A stretch of DNA of 64,000 nucleotides from Lentisphaera profundi. GTDB taxonomy: Bacteria; Verrucomicrobiota; Lentisphaeria; Lentisphaerales; Lentisphaeraceae. The stretch is from positions 248,001-312,000 of the forward strand of contig NZ_CP117812.1 of assembly GCF_028728065.1 (NCBI RefSeq). Direction: 5' to 3'. The notes below the pieces were generated by a model that had not been told where the DNA came from, made no database searches, and was given only the letters and a program-made list of their open reading frames with translations. Made by a program: the position numbers and the translations under genes. This document shows positions 60,526 through 64,000 of this stretch, one piece after another. Position 1 is the first letter of the stretch, and every line of letters begins with the position of its first letter.

Positions 60526-61353
60526 TTATTTCTTCCTTTTTTCGATGATGAATTTAGAAGAGTTCTTACGAGGGTTACGAGTTTTGAAACCTTTCGAAAG
60601 TTGACCCCAAGGAGATACCGGGTGAGAACCACCAGAAGTACGACCTTCACCACCACCCATTGGGTGATCGACTGGATTCATTGCAACACCGCGAACGTGT
60701 GGACGTTTGCCTTGGAAACGCTTTTTACCAGCTTTACCAATTTTTGCTTTACGGTGGTCTGCGTTACCAACAACTCCGATTGTAGCCATACAATCAAGGT
60801 TAACGAGACGAACTTCTCCAGAAGGAAGTTTGATCTGAGCAAAGTCAACTTCTTTAGAACGCAAGATGGCCTGTTGACCAGCAGAACGAACCATTACAGC
60901 GCCTTTGCCAGGCTCAAGCTCAAGATTGTGAATAATAACACCAACGGGGATGTCTTTAATTTTAAGCGCGTTACCAGGCTTAAATTCTGCTTTGTCGCCA
61001 CTCATTACTGTGTCGCCTTGTTCAAGGCCAATAGGAGCGAGGATATAGCGCTTTTCACCATCTGCATAGTGAAGAAGAGCAATATTTGCAGTACGGTTAG
61101 GATCGTACTCGATTTCAGCAACTTTGGCAGGAATGCCAATTTTGTTACGTTTGAAGTCGATAGTACGGTACTTACGTTTGACACCACCACCACGGAAACG
61201 AGTAGTAATACGACCTGCGTTATTACGACCGCCAGTGCTTTTCTTACCTTTAGTAAGTGATCTTTCTGAATTTGAGCGAGTAATAGTCTCGTCAATTACA
61301 GTCACCATATTACGGAGAGAAGGTGTAGTAGGTTTGTATGTTTTAATAGCCAT
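60526..61353 (-). CDS. rplB: Ribosomal protein L2
   Basis: A 275-residue large-subunit protein near the peptidyl transferase centre. It has [39 protein letters not shown] and the conserved C-terminal [19 protein letters not shown] with the His needed for function. It has usual length and sits three bases before rpsS. Confidence 0.97.
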   Translation of the reverse strand: MAIKTYKPTTPSLRNMVTVIDETITRSNSERSLTKGKKSTGGRNNAGRITTRFRGGGVKRKYRTIDFKRNKIGIPAKVAEIEYDPNRTANIALLHYADGEKRYILAPIGLEQGDTVMSGDKAEFKPGNALKIKDIPVGVIIHNLELEPGKGAVMVRSAGQQAILRSKEVDFAQIKLPSGEVRLVNLDCMATIGVVGNADHRKAKIGKAGKKRFQGKRPHVRGVAMNPVDHPMGGGEGRTSGGSHPVSPWGQLSKGFKTRNPRKNSSKFIIEKRKK

Positions 61354-61366
61354 GTTTCACTGTCTC

Positions 61367-61648
61367 CTAGTAGAGGTTAATAATCTCACCAGATTTGAGA
61401 GTCACGATAGCTTTCTTCCAATTGGCTTTTTTACCAGCCATGGCAGTGCGCTGACGCTTCTTCTTACCAGTGTAGTTCATAGTGTTGACAGATTGTACTT
61501 TTACATTAAAGACTTGTTGAATTGCAGTAGCAATCTCAATCTTATTAGCGCTTTTAGCAACTTTGAATGTGTACTTGTTTTGATCTTCCATTGCAGCAGA
61601 AGATTTCTCAGTGAGAACAACAGTTTTAATTACTTTATAATTACTCAT
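61367..61648 (-). CDS. rplW: Ribosomal protein L23
   Basis: A 93-residue protein at the exit tunnel. ATG 61648 is chosen because GGAGG stands just before it; ten further codons upstream overlap rplD. It has KVIKTVVLTEKSSAAMEDQN, KIEIATAIQQVFNVKVQSVN and GKKKRQRTAMAGKKANWKKA. The start is one base after the rplD stop. Confidence 0.95.
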   Translation of the reverse strand: MSNYKVIKTVVLTEKSSAAMEDQNKYTFKVAKSANKIEIATAIQQVFNVKVQSVNTMNYTGKKKRQRTAMAGKKANWKKAIVTLKSGEIINLY

Positions 61649-61649
61649 C

Positions 61650-62297
61650 TTAAGCCTCCGCAGAAATACGTTCACCAAGTTGCTCGAGAGCAGCTTTGGA
61701 GATGATCACTTTCTTACCTGAGAGGATATCGTAGGCATTAACTTCAGATGCAGTCATTACAAGAGAAACGTTGTTGAAAGACTTTGCAGTGTTTTCAAGA
61801 TTCTCAATGTTTACAGCAAGGTCATCACTGAGGATGATTACTGGACGATCTGTTGCATTAACGCTTTCGAGGAAAGCAATAGCAGTTTTAGTTGAAGGTT
61901 TGTCAAATGCGAATGCGTCAACAATGATAAGTTCTTCCGCTTGGATACGCTCTGCGAGTGCACGGCGTACAGCTAAACGGCGAACTTTTTTGTTAACGTT
62001 CTTAGCGTATGAACGCGGCTTAGGACCGAACGCAACACCACCACCAGTCCAGATGGGAGAGCGAGTTGAGCCAGCACGAGCGTTACCAGTACCTTTTTGA
62101 CGCCAAGGCTTTCTACCACCACCGCGCTTTTCAGCACGAGTTTTAGTATTAGCGCTACCTGAACGAAGGCTAGCGAGGAAAGCTACAACGGATTCGTGTA
62201 CAGCTTGCTCACCTTTTTCGAATTCAAGCCACTTGGAATTGATTTCTAATTCACCGGAAGCTTGACCCTTTGAGTCTACAGTATTTACTTTAGTCAT
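61650..62297 (-). CDS. rplD: Ribosomal protein L4
   Basis: A 215-residue protein with the internal extended loop GGGRKPWRQKGTGNARAGST and SPIWTGGGVAFGPKPRSY, and the C-terminal domain LVMTASEVNAYDILSGKKV. In E. coli L4 also represses its own operon; whether that occurs here is not visible. It lies 15 bases after rplC. Confidence 0.96.
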   Translation of the reverse strand: MTKVNTVDSKGQASGELEINSKWLEFEKGEQAVHESVVAFLASLRSGSANTKTRAEKRGGGRKPWRQKGTGNARAGSTRSPIWTGGGVAFGPKPRSYAKNVNKKVRRLAVRRALAERIQAEELIIVDAFAFDKPSTKTAIAFLESVNATDRPVIILSDDLAVNIENLENTAKSFNNVSLVMTASEVNAYDILSGKKVIISKAALEQLGERISAEA

Positions 62298-62312
62298 GAT
62301 TCAATACTCCGA

Positions 62313-62945
62313 TTACTTCTTAATTGCTTTCTTAACGACAACAAAGCCGCCATTGAAACCAGGAACAGCACCTTTCACCATAAGGATGTTTTCTTCAGGA
62401 CGAACCTGAATAACTTTTAAACCTTGTGAGGTGCGCTGAACACTACCCATGTGACCAGGCATCTTTTTGCCTTTGAAAACACGGCCAGGCCAGTTACACA
62501 TACCAATGGAACCACCTTTACGTTCCCAGTCACCACCGTGAGATGCACGACCGCCACCGAAGTTCCAACGTTTTACAACGCCTTGGAAACCGCGACCCTT
62601 AGTCGTACCGATAACATCAACGTATGCAATATCGCTGAATTCTGCTACAGTGAGAACTGAACCGACTTCTTTATCAGAATCTGCATCGAGGCGGATTTCT
62701 TTGATAAGAGCAGGAGGATTCTCTTGGTTGTTAGATTTAGCAAGGTGTCCGAGGACAGCTTTAGTGACATTCTTAGCGCGCTTAGAACCGTAACCGATTT
62801 GAATTGCAGAGTAAGAATTTTTTTCCTTAGTTTTAAGGTCGAGTACTGGGCAAGGACCAGCTTCAATGACTGTAACAGGAACAAGAAGACCTTTGTCGTC
62901 GTATACCTGAGTCATACCCAATTTTTTACCAATTATACCAATCAT
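62313..62945 (-). CDS. rplC: Ribosomal protein L3
   Basis: A 210-residue protein starting MIGIIGKKLGMTQVYDDKG, with FQGVVKRWNFGGGRASHGGD (the glutamine-methylated loop in other bacteria), MCNWPGRVFKGKKMPGHMG and GFNGGFVVVKKAIKK at the end. Complete and normal in length. Confidence 0.97.
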   Translation of the reverse strand: MIGIIGKKLGMTQVYDDKGLLVPVTVIEAGPCPVLDLKTKEKNSYSAIQIGYGSKRAKNVTKAVLGHLAKSNNQENPPALIKEIRLDADSDKEVGSVLTVAEFSDIAYVDVIGTTKGRGFQGVVKRWNFGGGRASHGGDWERKGGSIGMCNWPGRVFKGKKMPGHMGSVQRTSQGLKVIQVRPEENILMVKGAVPGFNGGFVVVKKAIKK

Positions 62946-62957
62946 AAGTATCTCCTA

Positions 62958-63266
62958 TTAAATTTTGACAGCGATGTCAACACCAGCAGGAAGATTAAGC
63001 TTTTTGAGCTCGTCAACGCACTTAGGTGTGGGTTCAATAATGTCGAGGAGACGCTTATGTGTTCTGATTTCGAACTGATCCATAGCCTTCTTGTTCACGT
63101 GAGGTGAGCGGTTTACAGTGAAACGCTCAATTCTTGTGGGCAGAGGAATAGGACCTGCAACACGAGCACCAGCACGTTTTACAGTCTTGACAATATCTGA
63201 AGCAGAAGTGTCAAGTACGGCGTGGTCATAAGATTGCAATCTTATTCTAATGGTTTGCTTAGCCAT
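62958..63266 (-). CDS. rpsJ: Ribosomal protein S10
   Basis: A 102-residue protein: [40 protein letters not shown] and [21 protein letters not shown]10/NusE also acts in transcription antitermination with NusA. It follows fusA directly, without tuf between them. Confidence 0.97.
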   Translation of the reverse strand: MAKQTIRIRLQSYDHAVLDTSASDIVKTVKRAGARVAGPIPLPTRIERFTVNRSPHVNKKAMDQFEIRTHKRLLDIIEPTPKCVDELKKLNLPAGVDIAVKI

Positions 63267-63304
63267 ATGTTTTTACCTTACTTATTAAGTTAAGTTATTA
63301 TTAT

Positions 63305-64000
63305 TTATTTTTCTGATACTTCAGAGAAGTGCGAAAGCTCAATCGACGCAGAAGCGCGACCTTTGGTGAGCGAACGCAAGTCCGTGGTGTAACGGAAAAG
63401 TTTTGCTAGTGGAACGTGAGCAGAAATTTTCGAGAAATTTCCAACACTTTCCATATTGAGTACCGAACCTCGTCGAGATGAAATATCGCCAATGACGTCG
63501 CCTGTATTTTCTTCAGGAGTGTCAATTTCCAGTTTCATCATCGGTTCGAGTTTAACAAGTTGCGCCTTGAGAGCTGCATTGCGAAGTGCAATTGAGGCTG
63601 CGGCTTTGAATGCAATATCGCTAGAATCAGTCGAATGATGAGCTGCTCCAACAATAGAAACCTTCGTGTCCGTCAAGGGGTAACCGTGTTCAACACCGGT
63701 TCGAGAAGATTCGTTTATACCCTCGATTATAGAATTTTCAAATGATTCGGGAATAATACCGGGAGAAAGTCTATTGTCGAGCACGAAACCTTTGCCTCTT
63801 TCGAGAGGTTCGACTTTGAGTGAAACTTCGGCGAAAAGATTACCGTTGGGAGTTTCGCGAACAAAAGTCTCGGTAAATTCTGCCGTCTTAAGGATGGCTT
63901 CACGGTAAGAAACTTGTGGGCTACCTGTGTTGGCGTTTACTTTGAATTCGCGAATTAGGCGATCGGCAATAATTTCTAGGTGAAGTTCACCCATGCCAGA
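63305..64000 (-). CDS. fusA: Elongation factor G, C-terminal part
   Basis: Only the last 231 codons are in the window; the frame is open to base 64000. The sequence is that of EF-G domains III-V: SGMGELHLEIIADRLIREF, VSYREAILKTAEFTETFVRE, RLSPGIIPESFENSIIEGIN, and TPEENTGDVIGDISSRRGSV. The end is TTDLRSLTKGRASASIELSH. This is a translocation GTPase, upstream of rpsJ by 38 bases. It diverges somewhat from the commonest EF-G (for example FSEVSEK at the end), so an EF-G2-type paralogue is possible. Confidence 0.9.
   Translation of the reverse strand, partial: SGMGELHLEIIADRLIREFKVNANTGSPQVSYREAILKTAEFTETFVRETPNGNLFAEVSLKVEPLERGKGFVLDNRLSPGIIPESFENSIIEGINESSRTGVEHGYPLTDTKVSIVGAAHHSTDSSDIAFKAAASIALRNAALKAQLVKLEPMMKLEIDTPEENTGDVIGDISSRRGSVLNMESVGNFSKISAHVPLAKLFRYTTDLRSLTKGRASASIELSHFSEVSEK

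Noticed and set aside
60601-61260. Long open frame on the plus strand opposite rplB (219 codons)
   Set aside because: It is a shadow of the highly conserved L2 gene; its translation is Thr/Phe-rich and unlike any protein, with no ribosome site.

Overview
The window looks like a chromosome segment of a marine Lentisphaera-type bacterium (PVC superphylum). The evidence is several sulfatases with the C-x-P-S-R formylglycine motif, a GH95-type fucosidase, pseudopilin-like proteins with a short class III leader and a C-terminal 'DGHV' motif, ECF sigma factors paired with membrane Ser/Thr kinases, an exosortase with a VIT/vWA target, and Gram-negative lipoproteins including an MlaA domain. Base composition is moderate. 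No tRNA, rRNA or CRISPR array was seen. Assignment to genus is inference from gene content.

Layout. (1) 1-8443, minus strand: a partial secreted protein and a small RHS-like scrap lie downstream of a CreB/CreC-like two-component system. Upstream of these is an operon creD - VIT/vWA exosortase target - exosortase - EpsI-like protein, with a perfect TTCAC-N6-TTCAC box in front of creD. (2) 8444-10823: YchJ, a Lys/His-rich repeat protein, a small DMT transporter, and spacers filled with a dispersed palindromic repeat family. (3) 10867-29404: two near-identical 1.6-kb IS copies in opposite orientation enclose DUF1254, ribD, a cysteine desulfurase, an esterase, an AraC regulator, a second type of transposable element (broken Tn5/IS4-like transposase plus a DUF6788-like gene around a 48-bp palindrome), an ECF sigma/kinase pair, a pseudopilin and the GH95 enzyme. 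(4) 29405-30045: a patch of gene remnants with a 44-aa membrane protein. (5) 30156-39547: four sulfatases, a second kinase, a second pseudopilin and a second ECF sigma factor. (6) 39668-41975: an RloA/RloB-like pair (putative phage defence) lying between imperfect direct repeats, then yehS.

(7) 42046-46350, minus strand: guaA and a putrescine-forming pair (agmatine deiminase, N-carbamoylputrescine amidase). (8) 46532-59848, plus strand: nusA-infB, a Trx-fold lipoprotein, three tandem cyclophilins, a phosphoesterase, a C39-like peptidase, an MlaA-alpha/beta-hydrolase fusion lipoprotein, and a PotD-like lipoprotein overlapping a hybrid histidine kinase. (9) 60253-64000, minus strand: fusA - rpsJ - rplC - rplD - rplW - rplB - rpsS, stopping at a terminator after rpsS.

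How the genes may work together. The sulfatases and GH95 enzyme fit degradation of a sulfated, fucose-containing polysaccharide, with the sigma factors and kinases as likely regulators. Both kinases appear to carry their catalytic lysine in the glycine-rich loop, as in eukaryotic WNK kinases. The Cre region suggests an envelope-stress regulon that includes a dedicated exosortase and its single substrate. The agmatine pathway and the PotD-like/hybrid-kinase pair hint at polyamine synthesis and sensing.
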